Below, piece by piece: positions 1-8,996 of a stretch of DNA of 64,000 nucleotides. The number at the start of each line of letters is the position of its first letter. The stretch's first letter is position 1. The position numbers and the translations under genes were made by a program. Origin of the DNA: Actinacidiphila oryziradicis (GTDB lineage Bacteria; Actinomycetota; Actinomycetes; Streptomycetales; Streptomycetaceae); assembly GCF_005047355.1 (NCBI RefSeq), contig NZ_SUMC01000002.1, forward strand, positions 62,001 through 126,000, written 5' to 3'. A model generated the notes under the pieces. It was given only the letters and a program-made list of their open reading frames with translations, was not told where the DNA came from and did not search any database.

Positions 1-1500
1 CTTGCCCGTGAAGGTGAAGTCCCAGATGGCGGCTGCCTGTCCGCGCCAGCTGGTGGCCTGCAGGCGCAACTGCTGGTAGCCCTGCAACCGGTCGGGGTTG
101 GACGCGGCCGTCAGCTGGGCCTCGACGTCCTTGAAGTGCTGGACGGGGTCCGGGCTCGCGTAGTCCAGGACGCTGATCTTCAGCCCGACCAGGCCGGTCG
201 GGTCGATGTAGTTGATGTCCTGGCCGTTGGCGTTGGCCTGGCGCGTCCAGCCGTCCGGTACGGGGACGGAAAAGCCGAGCCCCGGCTCCTTGGCCAGGCG
301 GTAACCGGCGGGCACCTTCGGCAGGGCGGAAGGGGTCGGCGTGGTCTTCACCGGGGACGCGCTCGCGGTGGGCGGCACGGCCTGGGCAACCGTCGGGGTG
401 GGCCGCCCGGCCTGGGCGGTGGACCCGGTGCCGCCGATCTTCGTGGCCAGGACCGCCCCGCCCGCCGAGAGGGCCGCGATGGCAACGGCGGACCCCACCC
501 ACACGCCCCTCTTACGGCGCCGGGCGCGGCCGCCGTCGCTCCGCGACGCGCTCTTGACGCTGGCCGTGGGGCCGGTCGGCGAGCTGTCCGTCGATGCCTC
601 GGCCTGGGTACCGGCCGGGCCGAAGGCCGGGGGCAGCGCCGGCCCGGCCCGCAGGCCCGTCGCCGTCTGCGGTTCGGCCATGGGGGCCCGCAGCAGCCGC
701 TCCGCCGCATCCAGCGACAGGCGCTCCCCCGGCTCCCGCATGAGCAGGCCCGCTATCAGCGGCTCCAGCGCTCCGGCGTTGGGCGCCGTCGGCACGTCGT
801 CCGCCGCTATCGCGTACGCCGTCTCGATCGCCGTGTCCTTGCGGAACGGCGAGTTCCCTTCCACCGCCTGGAACAGCGTCGCACCAAGCGCCCACAGATC
901 CGCCTCCGGCCCGGGCGTCCCGCCCGTCAGCCGCTCCGGGGCCAGGAAGTCGATCGACCCGATCAGCTCCCCGGTGCGAGTCAGCGTGGAGGTGCCGGAC
1001 GCCTGCGCTATCCCGAAGTCCGTCAGCACGACCCGCCCGTCCTTGCCGAGCAGCACATTGCCGGGCTTGACGTCCCGGTGCAGCACGCCTGCCTCGTGCG
1101 CGGCACGGAGGGCGGCGATCATGCCCCGGCCGATCCGGGCCGCCTCGGCGGGCGACACCGGGCCGCTTCTCTTGATCAGCTCGCCGAGCGTGATGGACGG
1201 CACGTACTCCATGACGATCGTCGGCAGCCCGTCGTCGTCCACCACGTCATGGACGGTCACCACATTCGGGTGGCTGATCCGCGCCGCGCTCCGCGCCTCC
1301 CGGCGGGTCCGCTCGAACAGCGTTGTCAGCTCGTCCTCATGCATATGCGCCTGCGGCGCGTGCAGACGTTTTACAGCGACTTGCCGGCCGAGCAGCTCAT
1401 CCTCGGACCGCCATACGGTGCCCATGCCGCCGCGGCCTATGTGCTCCAGCAGGCGGTATCTGCCCGCCACCAGTCGGCCCTGATCGGTGCTATCGGACAC
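1..1500 (-). CDS. Membrane serine/threonine protein kinase (PknB type), C-terminus beyond window
   Basis: This is a Hanks-type kinase that transfers phosphate from ATP to Ser/Thr of target proteins. The N-terminal catalytic domain (about residues 15-280) shows a glycine loop (GRGGMG, residues 22-27), VAVK with Lys44, the catalytic loop HRDVKPGN with Asp143, a DFG motif, and an APE-like FLAPERLT. A Pro/Ala-rich linker and a basic stretch (RRRKRG) precede one membrane helix near 440-510, then an extracellular part that continues past position 1. The GTG at 1498-1500 begins VSDSTDQGRL; no ATG competes before the kinase fold. No PASTA repeats are visible in the part present. The minus-strand gene runs off the window, so its length is unknown. 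The substrate cannot be read from the sequence. Confidence 0.93.
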   Translation of the reverse strand, partial: MSDSTDQGRLVAGRYRLLEHIGRGGMGTVWRSEDELLGRQVAVKRLHAPQAHMHEDELTTLFERTRREARSAARISHPNVVTVHDVVDDDGLPTIVMEYVPSITLGELIKRSGPVSPAEAARIGRGMIAALRAAHEAGVLHRDVKPGNVLLGKDGRVVLTDFGIAQASGTSTLTRTGELIGSIDFLAPERLTGGTPGPEADLWALGATLFQAVEGNSPFRKDTAIETAYAIAADDVPTAPNAGALEPLIAGLLMREPGERLSLDAAERLLRAPMAEPQTATGLRAGPALPPAFGPAGTQAEASTDSSPTGPTASVKSASRSDGGRARRRKRGVWVGSAVAIAALSAGGAVLATKIGGTGSTAQAGRPTPTVAQAVPPTASASPVKTTPTPSALPKVPAGYRLAKEPGLGFSVPVPDGWTRQANANGQDINYIDPTGLVGLKISVLDYASPDPVQHFKDVEAQLTAASNPDRLQGYQQLRLQATSWRGQAAAIWDFTFTGK

Positions 1501-1589
1501 CGTGCCCCCTTCCTGCTCCCCCGTACACGCTTAGGGGCACGATATCCGGCCCCCTTGCCCGGGCCGAATGTCCCCCTGCCCATGGGGTG

Positions 1590-1776
1590 GACGTGGAGGC
1601 GAAGGTCAAGGTCACGGTGTCACCGGTGGCTGCGTTGAAGGTGTGGTCGGCGGAAGGGACGATCGTGAAGCAGCAGTTGGTTCCCTTGCTGCCGTGGACC
1701 GCCAGGGTCTGGGTGCGGGAGTTCCGGTCAGCCGCCGGACCTTCTCCGGGACGGCCGGGCAGGGGCGCCACCACGC
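1590..1776 (-). pseudogene. Possible coding remnant between glpD and the kinase
   Basis: A minus-strand frame shows coding-like third-position GC and a beta-rich segment ending ...TGDTVTLTFASTSTP. It looks like the last strand region of a secreted or immunoglobulin-like domain. There is no convincing start or ribosome-binding site, and the frame runs into the kinase start at its TAG (1490-1492). It lies after the glpD terminator. I do not recognise a family; it may be a 3' gene fragment or chance. Confidence 0.22.
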
Positions 1777-1818
1777 TCGTGGCGGTCGCCGACCGCGCGT
1801 AACGGCTGACGGTGCTCC

Positions 1819-1857
1819 GGGCCCGCTTTCGCCGGCCGCAGCGGCGAAAACGGGCCC
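1819..1857 (-). terminator. Intrinsic-type terminator of glpD
   Basis: Inverted repeat just after the glpD stop codon. The outer arms GGGCCCG/CGGGCCC and inner arms TTTCGCCG/CGGCGAAA are separated by a single mismatch, with a 7-nt loop. There is no long U tract, as is usual for Streptomyces terminators. Confidence 0.75.
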
Positions 1858-1872
1858 GAACGGGACGGAGTC

Positions 1873-3582
1873 CTACTGGAGCGGGACGATGTCCGGCGCG
1901 CCCAGCCTTGCCGCGTCGGCCGTGAGGTCGTCGGGCTGACGCTGGGACTCGCGCTCGGCCTCGACCCGCTTCTCGTAGTGGGTGACTTCCTTCTCGATCT
2001 GCTCCTTGCCCCAGCCGAGCACCGGCGCCATGAGCTCGGCCGCCTCGCGCGCGCTGAGCGTGCCGCGGTCGAAGGTCTCGATGGAGATCCGGGTGCGGCG
2101 GGTGAGGACATCGTCCAGGTGCCGGGCGCTCTCGTGGGAGGCGGCGTAGACGACCTCGGCGCGGAGATAGTCGTCGGCGGCGGCGAGCGGATGGCCGAGG
2201 GAGGGGTCGTCGGCGATGAGCTGGAAGACTTCCTCGGCCAGGGTGCCGTACCGGTTGAGGAGGTGCTCGACCCGGGCGACATGGAGCCCGGTGCGGGCGG
2301 CGATGCGGGAGCGGGCGTTCCAGAGGGCGTGGTAGCCCTCCGCGCCGAGCAGGGGGATCTCTTCGGTGACACATTCGGCGACACGGTGGTCAAGCCCGTG
2401 GACGGCCTCGTCGACGGCGTCCTTGGCCATGATCCGGTAGGTCGTGTACTTGCCGCCGGCGACGACCACGAGCCCCGGCACGGGGTGCGCCACGCTGTGC
2501 TCGCGCGAGAGTCTGCTGGTGTCCGCCGACTCGCCGGCGAGCAGCGGGCGGAGCCCCGCGTAGACGCCCTGGACGTCGTCCCGGGTGAGGGGGACGTTGA
2601 GGATGGAGTTCACGTGCTCCAGCAGATAGTCGATGTCTGCGCTGGACGCCGCTGGGTGCGCTTTGTCGAGGTTCCATTCGGTGTCGGTGGTGCCGATGAT
2701 CCAGTGCCGGCCCCAGGGGATCACGAAGAGCACGCTCTTCTCGGTGCGGAGGATCAGCCCGCTCGAGGAGTGGATGCGGTCCTTCGGTACGACCAGGTGG
2801 ATGCCCTTGGACGCCTTGACGTGGATGAGCCCTCGCTCGCCGATGAGCCCCTGGGTGTCGTCCGTCCACACACCGGTGGCGTTGACCACCTGCTGGGCCC
2901 TGACCTCGTACTCGGTTCCCCCTTCGACATCCTGCACCCTGGCACCGACCACGCGTTCGCCCTCCCGCAGGAAGCCGATCACCCGGGACCGGTTGGCGAC
3001 CTGTGCGCCGTACGAGGCTGCGGTCCTGATCAGGGTGGTCACATAGCGGGCGTCGTCGACCTGGGCGTCGTAGTACTGCAGCGCGCCGACCAGGGAGTCC
3101 TTCTTCAGCGATGGAACGATCCGCAGTGCCTTCCGCCGGGTGAGGTGCCGGTGGTGGGGCAGTCCCCGGCCGTGGCGGGAGGCGACCGCCATCGCGTCGT
3201 ACAGGGCCACGCCCGTCCCGGCGTAGAGACGCTCCCAGCCGCGGTGCTGGAGCGGGTAGATGAAGGGCACCGGCTTGACGAGGTGCGGGGCGAGCCGCTG
3301 GACGAGCAGCCCGCGTTCCTTGAGTGCCTCTGCCACGAGCCGGAAGTCCAGCATCTCCAGGTAGCGCAGGCCGCCGTGGATCAGCTTGCTTGAACGGCTG
3401 GAGGTGCCGGACGCCCAGTCCCGCGCCTCGACCAAACCGGTGCTGAGGCCCCGGGTGGCCGCGTCCAGTGCGGTGCCGGCGCCGACGACTCCGCCGCCGA
3501 CGACCAGTACGTCGAGTTCATGATCCGCCATCCGGGCGAGCGCTGTATCGCGCTCCGCCGGTCCGAGTGTCGCCGTGCGCAT
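1873..3582 (-). CDS. glpD: Glycerol-3-phosphate dehydrogenase (FAD-dependent, aerobic)
   Basis: It oxidises sn-glycerol 3-phosphate to dihydroxyacetone phosphate at the membrane, passing electrons to menaquinone. The 569-residue protein has the expected family length. Its N-terminal FAD-binding Rossmann motif is VVGGGVVGAG (about residues 27-36), followed by the family block SSRSSKLIHGGLRYLE and the mid-domain GVWTDD and GTTDTEW motifs. The C-terminal DAO_C domain occupies the last roughly 120 residues. The start is supported by AGGAGG 6 nt upstream of the ATG. It stands alone on the minus strand, divergent from the dehydrogenase at 3780, with no glpF or glpK beside it here. A strong hairpin follows the stop. 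Confidence 0.95.
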   Translation of the reverse strand: MRTATLGPAERDTALARMADHELDVLVVGGGVVGAGTALDAATRGLSTGLVEARDWASGTSSRSSKLIHGGLRYLEMLDFRLVAEALKERGLLVQRLAPHLVKPVPFIYPLQHRGWERLYAGTGVALYDAMAVASRHGRGLPHHRHLTRRKALRIVPSLKKDSLVGALQYYDAQVDDARYVTTLIRTAASYGAQVANRSRVIGFLREGERVVGARVQDVEGGTEYEVRAQQVVNATGVWTDDTQGLIGERGLIHVKASKGIHLVVPKDRIHSSSGLILRTEKSVLFVIPWGRHWIIGTTDTEWNLDKAHPAASSADIDYLLEHVNSILNVPLTRDDVQGVYAGLRPLLAGESADTSRLSREHSVAHPVPGLVVVAGGKYTTYRIMAKDAVDEAVHGLDHRVAECVTEEIPLLGAEGYHALWNARSRIAARTGLHVARVEHLLNRYGTLAEEVFQLIADDPSLGHPLAAADDYLRAEVVYAASHESARHLDDVLTRRTRISIETFDRGTLSAREAAELMAPVLGWGKEQIEKEVTHYEKRVEAERESQRQPDDLTADAARLGAPDIVPLQ

Positions 3583-3779
3583 CGAGTGCCTCCTGTGGTG
3601 GAGGGTGCGTTCCCGTTCTTTCGATGCTTACCCCTCCGGGAGCGAACGGCCAGCCAGAGAGGCGCGGATCCGGGGGAGATCCACGGCACATCGGCGCGGC
3701 GTGCGGTCATATCAGCTATATGTCTGGTTAGCCTGTTTTGCAGCCATTTGGTGGTTTCTTCGTGAGAGGACGGACCTCC

Positions 3780-4946
3780 ATGCCCGCAGACCTCGCCGTC
3801 ATCGGACTCGGCCACACCGGACTTCCCCTCGCCCAAGCCGCCACCGCCGCCGGCGTCCGCACCATCGGCTACGACACCGACCCGCGCACCGTCGACGCCA
3901 TCAACGCCGGCCGGATCCCCTCCGGCGCCCTGGCCGCCGCCGACGTACGCCGCATGCTCAAGGACGGCTTCCGCGCCACCGCCGAACCCGCCGTACTCGG
4001 CCGGGTACGCACCGCCGTCATCTGCGCACCCACCCCGGACGTCGCCGCCGCCGGCCGCATCCTCGCCGCGCACCTGCGGCCGCACACCACAGTCGTCCTC
4101 GAGTCGGCCGTACGCCCCGGAACCACCGAAGAACTGCTCCGACCCATCCTCGAAACCTCCGGCCTCCGGGCCGGCCGCGACTTCCACCTCGCCTACTCCC
4201 CCAGCCGCTTCCCCGGCGCCCCCAAGGTGATCGCCGGCTGCACCCCCGCCTGTACCGAGGCGGCCGCCGTCTTCTACGGCCGCTTCGCCGAACGCGTCGT
4301 ACGCGCCCGCGGGCCGCGCGAGGCCGAGACCGTCAAGCTCCTCGAAACCAACTACCGGCACGTCAACATCGCGCTCGCCAACGAGATGGCCGTCTTCTGC
4401 CACGACGCCGGCATCGACCTCTGGGACGTCATCCGCTGCGCCGAGACCAAGCCCTACGGCTTCCACGCCTTCCGCCCCGGCCCCGGCGTCGGCGGCCCCG
4501 GCGGGCCTCTCCCGCTCCCCCTTCCCCTCGTCGAGCTCGCGCAGCAGATCAACGCACGCATGCCGAGCTACGTCGTCCAGCGGGCCGCGGCCCTCCTCAA
4601 CGAGCACGGCAAATCACTGCGCGGCGCCCGAGTGCTCCTGCTCGGCGTCACCTACAAGGCCGACTTCCCCGACCAGACCGGCGCCCCCGCCCGCGAAATC
4701 GGCACCCTCCTGGCCGGCATGGGCGCCCACCTCAGCTACCACGACCCCTACGCCCCCACCTGGCACCTCCTCGACCGCCCCGTCCCCCGCGCCGATTCCC
4801 TCTGGGACGCCGCCGCCGACGCCGACCTCACGGTGCTGCTGCAGCACCACCGCACGTACGACCTGCAGGGCCTCGCCGTAAAGGCCCAGCTCCTGCTCGA
4901 CACGCGAGGCGCCGCCCCGGCGGGGGCGGCTGCGACCCGGCTGTAG
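3780..4946 (+). CDS. Nucleotide-sugar dehydrogenase homologue, catalytic Cys missing
   Basis: The 388 residues have the three-domain layout of UDP-glucose/UDP-ManNAc dehydrogenases. An N-terminal NAD-binding motif GLGHTG (residues 9-14) comes first. The central helix follows with ETVKLLETNYRHVNIALANE, where Lys186 matches the conserved substrate-site Lys. The C-terminal UDP-binding domain contains GVTYKAD. Active enzymes of the UDP-ManNAc branch carry PGPGVGGHCIPVDP around the catalytic Cys. Here PGPGVGG (233-239) continues PGGPLPLPLPL, so His becomes Pro240 and Cys becomes Gly241. The normal two-step oxidation to a uronic acid therefore looks impossible; a binding or regulatory role is one option. 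The ATG at 3780 has GAGAGGA about 13 nt upstream. An in-frame start at 3738 is less likely. Confidence 0.82.
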   Translation: MPADLAVIGLGHTGLPLAQAATAAGVRTIGYDTDPRTVDAINAGRIPSGALAAADVRRMLKDGFRATAEPAVLGRVRTAVICAPTPDVAAAGRILAAHLRPHTTVVLESAVRPGTTEELLRPILETSGLRAGRDFHLAYSPSRFPGAPKVIAGCTPACTEAAAVFYGRFAERVVRARGPREAETVKLLETNYRHVNIALANEMAVFCHDAGIDLWDVIRCAETKPYGFHAFRPGPGVGGPGGPLPLPLPLVELAQQINARMPSYVVQRAAALLNEHGKSLRGARVLLLGVTYKADFPDQTGAPAREIGTLLAGMGAHLSYHDPYAPTWHLLDRPVPRADSLWDAAADADLTVLLQHHRTYDLQGLAVKAQLLLDTRGAAPAGAAATRL

Positions 4947-5093
4947 AAGGGGCCCGGGGTGTCGGTCAACGACTCTCCCCCAGACTCCGTCCGGGAGGTG
5001 CCCGCACCTTCCTCCACCCCACCTATTCGCGCGGCCTCTTACTCGGCTGACCCTGAGCAGGGGACGCACAGTCGTGACCGCCATAATGCGCGG

Positions 5094-6806
5094 ATGACGC
5101 CGAGTTCAGTGCCGTACGCGGATGTGCCCGCGCGCCCCTGGGTGTCCGCCGACGCCGAGCGGTGGGCGAACGCCCGGGTGCCCGCGTGGGCGCGGCCGGT
5201 GGGGCCCGCAGCGGTGCTGCTGGTGGCCGTGATCATGGCTGCCGTGATGTTGTCGCCCGGCACGGTGTGCACAGTGGCGGCGCCCTGTGGGGCGCAGTGG
5301 CTTGATGCGGCCGGGGCCATGCTCTTCCTGCCACACCTGGTGTGGCTGTTTGTGCTGCCGGAATTCGCTTTGGTGTCGGCGCCGTTGCTGCTGTTCTGGA
5401 TGGCGAATCCCGGCGTGTGGCAGGGCGGCCGGGCCGAGAAGATCGCGGATGCCATCGTTGTCGCGGCGCTGTGCTGGGGCTGGGCGGCCGTCGTGGCGCG
5501 ACTACGGACGCGCCGCCGTCGGCGCTCGCTCGTGCTCGACGCGGCCGGCGGCATCACGGCCCCCGCCCCCGCGACGAACGACGTCCGCGCTTGGCGCCGG
5601 GGCCTGGTCCACGGCATCGCGGGGGCGATCCTGTGCGCGGCAGCCGGTGCCCTGATCACGACCGTCGTCGTGGCCAACCGGGCGGACGACCGCTTGGCCC
5701 GTACGGCCACTCCGCAGAACGCCCGCGTCGTGGCCTACGACACCGACAACTACACCATCACCGTCCGCCTCCCCGACAGCACACGGCACCGGTTCGACAC
5801 CCAGGGCACTTATCGCGCCGGCAGCACCGTGCCCGTACTGGTGCGCGGCGATTGGCTGCGGCTCGCCACCGAGCCCTACGGCGACCACACCGGCCGCCAG
5901 TCCCTCGCCCTCACACTCGCCGGGCTCGGCGTAACCCTGCTCGGCTCGGGCCTGCTCTCCGGCCGCCGGGCGGCCGCGCTGCGCCACGCCCCCGTCCCGG
6001 TACTGCGCGTCCTGGCCCGCCACCATCAGGGCCGTACGGAGATATTCGCCGCCCACGACACGGCTGCGCTGCGCCCGGTGCTGAGCTACAGGCCCCACGT
6101 CCACACCCGCACGGCACTGCGCCAGGCCCTGCTCTACGGCACACCGAACGAGGGCGGTGAGCTGATCCTGGCGAGCGCCACGGAATCCGGGCACTGGCTC
6201 GTCGAGGCCACCGCGTCCCCGATACGGCGCGGCTCCCCCGCCGCCGGCAAGCCCGGCACAGACCGTCCCGGCACAGACCGCGCCGCCGCACACCTCCGGG
6301 CCGCCGAGGTCCGCGTCCAGAACGCCCTCGCCACGATGACTCCCGCCACCGGACCGGTCCGCTGGCAAGCGGGACCGGTAGCACGCTCGGTCGGAGCAGT
6401 GTTCCTCGTCGTGAGCCTCATGCTGCTGGGGACGCTCTTCACGAGTTCGCACACGTGGTGGCAGCTGCCCATCTGGTCGGTAGGTGGCGTGTACTGGGTG
6501 AGCGTCTGCCTCCGGATGATGACCTGGCGGATCACCGCCGACTCCGCCGGACTGCACGTCCGCGGTCTCGGGCGTACCCGTCACCTCCCGTGGGCGGATG
6601 TCACCCACGCCGTCTACACCCCCGGAAGTGAACTGGTCGTCCGTTGCCGCACCGGTGTCGACGACACCCGCGTCGGCAGCGTCGGCTTCCCCCCACTGGA
6701 GCGGCTGCTGCGCCGCCCCGGCCGCGCCGAGCACGCCGCCGCCGAGATCACCGCCATGGTCCGCGAGCCGATCCTGCGGCCGACAAGCGACACCGGACGC
6801 ACCTGA
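5094..6806 (+). CDS. Multi-pass membrane protein with C-terminal PH-like domain
   Basis: This 570-residue protein has no firm function. About five hydrophobic helices are visible: two near residues 40-120, others near 130-160, 190-215 and 275-300, then a pair near 450-500. Between them is a soluble beta-rich segment (NARVVAYDTDNYTITVRLPD) resembling the DUF3592 extracytoplasmic fold. The tail (ITADSAGLHVRGLGRTRHLPW) resembles bacterial PH-like (bPH) domains. The chosen ATG has no Shine-Dalgarno sequence. CATAAT at 5082-5087 sits 6 nt before it, which suggests a leaderless transcript. The frame is open back to 4959, but that part overlaps a dispersed repeat and is probably untranslated. Family assignments are from memory of such proteins. 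Confidence 0.8.
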   Translation: MTPSSVPYADVPARPWVSADAERWANARVPAWARPVGPAAVLLVAVIMAAVMLSPGTVCTVAAPCGAQWLDAAGAMLFLPHLVWLFVLPEFALVSAPLLLFWMANPGVWQGGRAEKIADAIVVAALCWGWAAVVARLRTRRRRRSLVLDAAGGITAPAPATNDVRAWRRGLVHGIAGAILCAAAGALITTVVVANRADDRLARTATPQNARVVAYDTDNYTITVRLPDSTRHRFDTQGTYRAGSTVPVLVRGDWLRLATEPYGDHTGRQSLALTLAGLGVTLLGSGLLSGRRAAALRHAPVPVLRVLARHHQGRTEIFAAHDTAALRPVLSYRPHVHTRTALRQALLYGTPNEGGELILASATESGHWLVEATASPIRRGSPAAGKPGTDRPGTDRAAAHLRAAEVRVQNALATMTPATGPVRWQAGPVARSVGAVFLVVSLMLLGTLFTSSHTWWQLPIWSVGGVYWVSVCLRMMTWRITADSAGLHVRGLGRTRHLPWADVTHAVYTPGSELVVRCRTGVDDTRVGSVGFPPLERLLRRPGRAEHAAAEITAMVREPILRPTSDTGRT

Positions 6807-6833
6807 CCGCCGCGCCCGCTCCGGCCCGCAAAA

Positions 6834-6869
6834 GGGAGGCTGCCGGTCAGCGGACACGAGCAGCCTCCC
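6834..6869 (+). terminator. Hairpin after the membrane-protein gene
   Basis: Perfect 10-bp stem GGGAGGCTGC/GCAGCCTCCC with a 16-nt loop, 28 bp after the stop at 6806. It is followed by a fragment resembling the dispersed cctcccccagcc repeat. It may serve both converging genes. The rest of 6870-7021 shows nothing else coding. Confidence 0.6.
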
Positions 6870-7021
6870 CCAGCCTTCGGCCAGAAGTGCCCCGGCGCGG
6901 CGGGCGCCGATGACCGTCCGGGCACGGCCTGGGGCCATGGTGAGGCCGTTGGCCTCCTGGCGGCTGGATATGAAGCGCGAGTGCGCCGGTCGAGTTCGAA
7001 AAGGACCAGGCCGCCGGGCGC

Positions 7022-7798
7022 TCAGTCCCGGTTGCGCAGGCGCAGGCGCAAAGGCACAAGGGCGGACTCGATCTGGGTACCGAAGCTCATCTTGGAGACT
7101 CCTTCGGTGCGCTCTTCGAAGCGGATGGGAATCTCGACCCCGTTGTGGCCGATGCGAGTCGCCCTGAACTTGAGCTCGACCTGGAAGCTGTAGCCGGCGC
7201 TGCCCAGGGTGGAGAGGTCGACGTCGCGGAGGGTCCGGGCGCTCCAGAGATTGAAGCCGGCCGTGATGTCGCGGATTCGCGTCGACAGCACCGTACCGGC
7301 GTAGAAATTGGCCCATTTGGACAGCAGGCGGCGGTGCAGCCCCCAGTCCTCGGCGAGGGAGCCGCCGTCGACGTAGCGGCTGCCGACGACAAAGTCGGCG
7401 CCGGTGGCGAGGGCGGTGCCGAGCATTTGGGGGACGACATGAACGGGGTGGCTGCCGTCGCCGTCCATTTGGACGATGAAGGCGGCGCCTTCGCCGAGGG
7501 CGGCGGTCATGCCGGCGGCGTAGGCGCGGCCGAGGCCGTCCTTGGCGGTGCGGTGGAGGACGCTCATGCGTCTGCGACCGCCTGCGTTGGCCGCATCGGC
7601 GAGTTCTTCGGCGACGCGCCCGGTGCCATCGGGGCTGGAGTCATCGACGATCTTGAGGTGGAGCCCGGGGAGCGGCAACGCCAGGACGAGTCCGGCGATA
7701 CGGGGCAGGTTGGCCGCTTCGTTGTAGGTCGGTATGACGACGGTGACGGCTGTACCGGCCCAGGCTGCGGGCAGATCCGCCGGACGCGAATGGGTCAT
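7022..7798 (-). CDS. Polyprenol monophosphomannose synthase-like GT2 glycosyltransferase
   Basis: It probably transfers mannose from GDP-mannose to polyprenyl phosphate on the cytoplasmic membrane face, supplying lipid-linked mannose for protein O-mannosylation or lipoglycans. The 258 residues form a single GT-A catalytic domain. Visible motifs are VVIPTYNEAANLPRI near the N-terminus, the nucleotide-binding VDDSSPDGT, the metal-binding QMDGDGSHP, FVVGSRYVDGG, and the acceptor-site block FQVELKFRA...IPIRFEERTEGVSKM typical of Dpm1/Ppm1 catalytic domains. No N-acyltransferase domain is fused, unlike some actinobacterial Ppm1 proteins. It could use another prenyl-linked sugar. It follows the guaB genes on the same strand after a terminator. 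Confidence 0.85.
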   Translation of the reverse strand: MTHSRPADLPAAWAGTAVTVVIPTYNEAANLPRIAGLVLALPLPGLHLKIVDDSSPDGTGRVAEELADAANAGGRRRMSVLHRTAKDGLGRAYAAGMTAALGEGAAFIVQMDGDGSHPVHVVPQMLGTALATGADFVVGSRYVDGGSLAEDWGLHRRLLSKWANFYAGTVLSTRIRDITAGFNLWSARTLRDVDLSTLGSAGYSFQVELKFRATRIGHNGVEIPIRFEERTEGVSKMSFGTQIESALVPLRLRLRNRD

Positions 7799-7828
7799 GA
7801 GAGTTTCTCCTTGTCCTCCGCGGTAAAA

Positions 7829-7855
7829 GCCCGGACCGCGTCCGCGAATCCGGGC
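7829..7855 (-). terminator. Terminator of guaB3
   Basis: On the minus strand a 7-bp stem GCCCGGA/TCCGGGC with GC-rich pairing inside the 13-nt loop is followed directly by TTTT. It lies 20 bp past the guaB3 stop codon. Confidence 0.65.
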
Positions 7856-7874
7856 CCTTACTACCTCCGCCAGG

Positions 7875-8996
7875 TCAGCGGTGGTGCGTCGGAGACACCG
7901 TCACCTCGACGCGCTGGAACTCCTTGAGGTCGCTGTAGCCGGTGGTGGCCATGGAGCGGCGCAGCGCACCGAAGAAGTTCATCGACCCGTCGGGCGCGTG
8001 CGACGGACCGAGCAGGATCTCCTCCGTCGTACCGGCCGTGCCCAGGTTCATACGCTTGCCACGCGGCAGCTCGGTGTTGACCGCCTCCATGCCCCAGTGG
8101 AATCCACGGCCGGGCGCGTCGGTCGCACGGGCCAGCGGGGAGCCCATCATCACCGCGTCGGCGCCGCAGGCGACCGCCTTCGGGAGGTCACCGCTGGATC
8201 CAAAGCCACCGTCGGCGATCACGTGCACATAGCGGCCGCCGGACTCGTCCATGTAGTCCCGGCGGGCTGCGGCCACATCGGCCACCGCGGTCGCCATCGG
8301 CACCTGGATACCCAGCACGCTGCGCGTGGTGTGCGCCGCGCCGCCGCCGAAGCCGACGAGTACGCCCGCCGCGCCCGTACGCATCAGGTGCAGCGCCGCG
8401 GTGTATGTGGCGCAGCCGCCGACGATCACCGGGACGTCGAGCTCGTAGATGAACTGCTTCAGGTTGAGCGGCTCGTGCGAGCCGGAGACATGCTCGGCCG
8501 ACACGGTGGTGCCCCGGATCACGAACAGGTCCACGCCCGCGTCCACCACGGCCTTGCTGAACTGCGCCGTCCGCTGCGGCGAGAGCGCGGCGGCGGTGAC
8601 CACGCCCGCGTCACGCACCTCCTTGATGCGCTGGCCGATCAGTTCTTCCTTGATCGGGGCCGCGTAGATCTCCTGAAGGCGCCGGGTGGCGGCGGCGTCG
8701 TCCAGCTCCGCGATCTCGGCGAGCAGCGGCTCCGGGTCCTCGTACCGCGTCCACAGGCCTTCGAGGTTCAGCACGCCGAGGCCGCCGAGATTGCCGATCC
8801 GGATGGCCGTCTCCGGGGACACCACGGAGTCCATCGGCGCCGCGAGGAAGGGCAGCTCAAAGCGGTAGGCGTCGATCTGCCAGGCGATCGAGACCTCTTC
8901 CGGGTCCCGTGTGCGCCGGCTGGGGACGACCGCGATGTCGTCAAACGCGTAGGCCCTGCGGCCTCGCTTGCCCCGTCCGATCTCGATCTCAGTCAC
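7875..8996 (-). CDS. guaB3: GuaB3-family IMP dehydrogenase-related protein
   Basis: TIM-barrel protein of the IMP dehydrogenase/GMP reductase superfamily, 373 residues. It lacks the two CBS domains present in GuaB next door. Conserved features are the N-terminal FDDIAVVPSRRTRDP, PFLAAPMDSVVS, and the phosphate-binding VIADGGFGSSGDL. The loop that in IMPDH reads [11 protein letters not shown] is GFGGGAAHTTR here, so the catalytic Cys is absent. The physiological reaction of actinobacterial GuaB3 is unsettled. The GTG at 8996 starts VTEIEIGRGKRGRRAYAF; the longer open frame upstream runs into intergenic repeats. It lies 319 bp downstream of guaB, as in mycobacteria. Confidence 0.9.
   Translation of the reverse strand: MTEIEIGRGKRGRRAYAFDDIAVVPSRRTRDPEEVSIAWQIDAYRFELPFLAAPMDSVVSPETAIRIGNLGGLGVLNLEGLWTRYEDPEPLLAEIAELDDAAATRRLQEIYAAPIKEELIGQRIKEVRDAGVVTAAALSPQRTAQFSKAVVDAGVDLFVIRGTTVSAEHVSGSHEPLNLKQFIYELDVPVIVGGCATYTAALHLMRTGAAGVLVGFGGGAAHTTRSVLGIQVPMATAVADVAAARRDYMDESGGRYVHVIADGGFGSSGDLPKAVACGADAVMMGSPLARATDAPGRGFHWGMEAVNTELPRGKRMNLGTAGTTEEILLGPSHAPDGSMNFFGALRRSMATTGYSDLKEFQRVEVTVSPTHHR

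Noticed and set aside
4959-5093. 45-codon N-terminal extension of the membrane protein
   Set aside because: Its sequence equals the dispersed repeat found at about 33056, and a -10 element sits just before the ATG at 5094.
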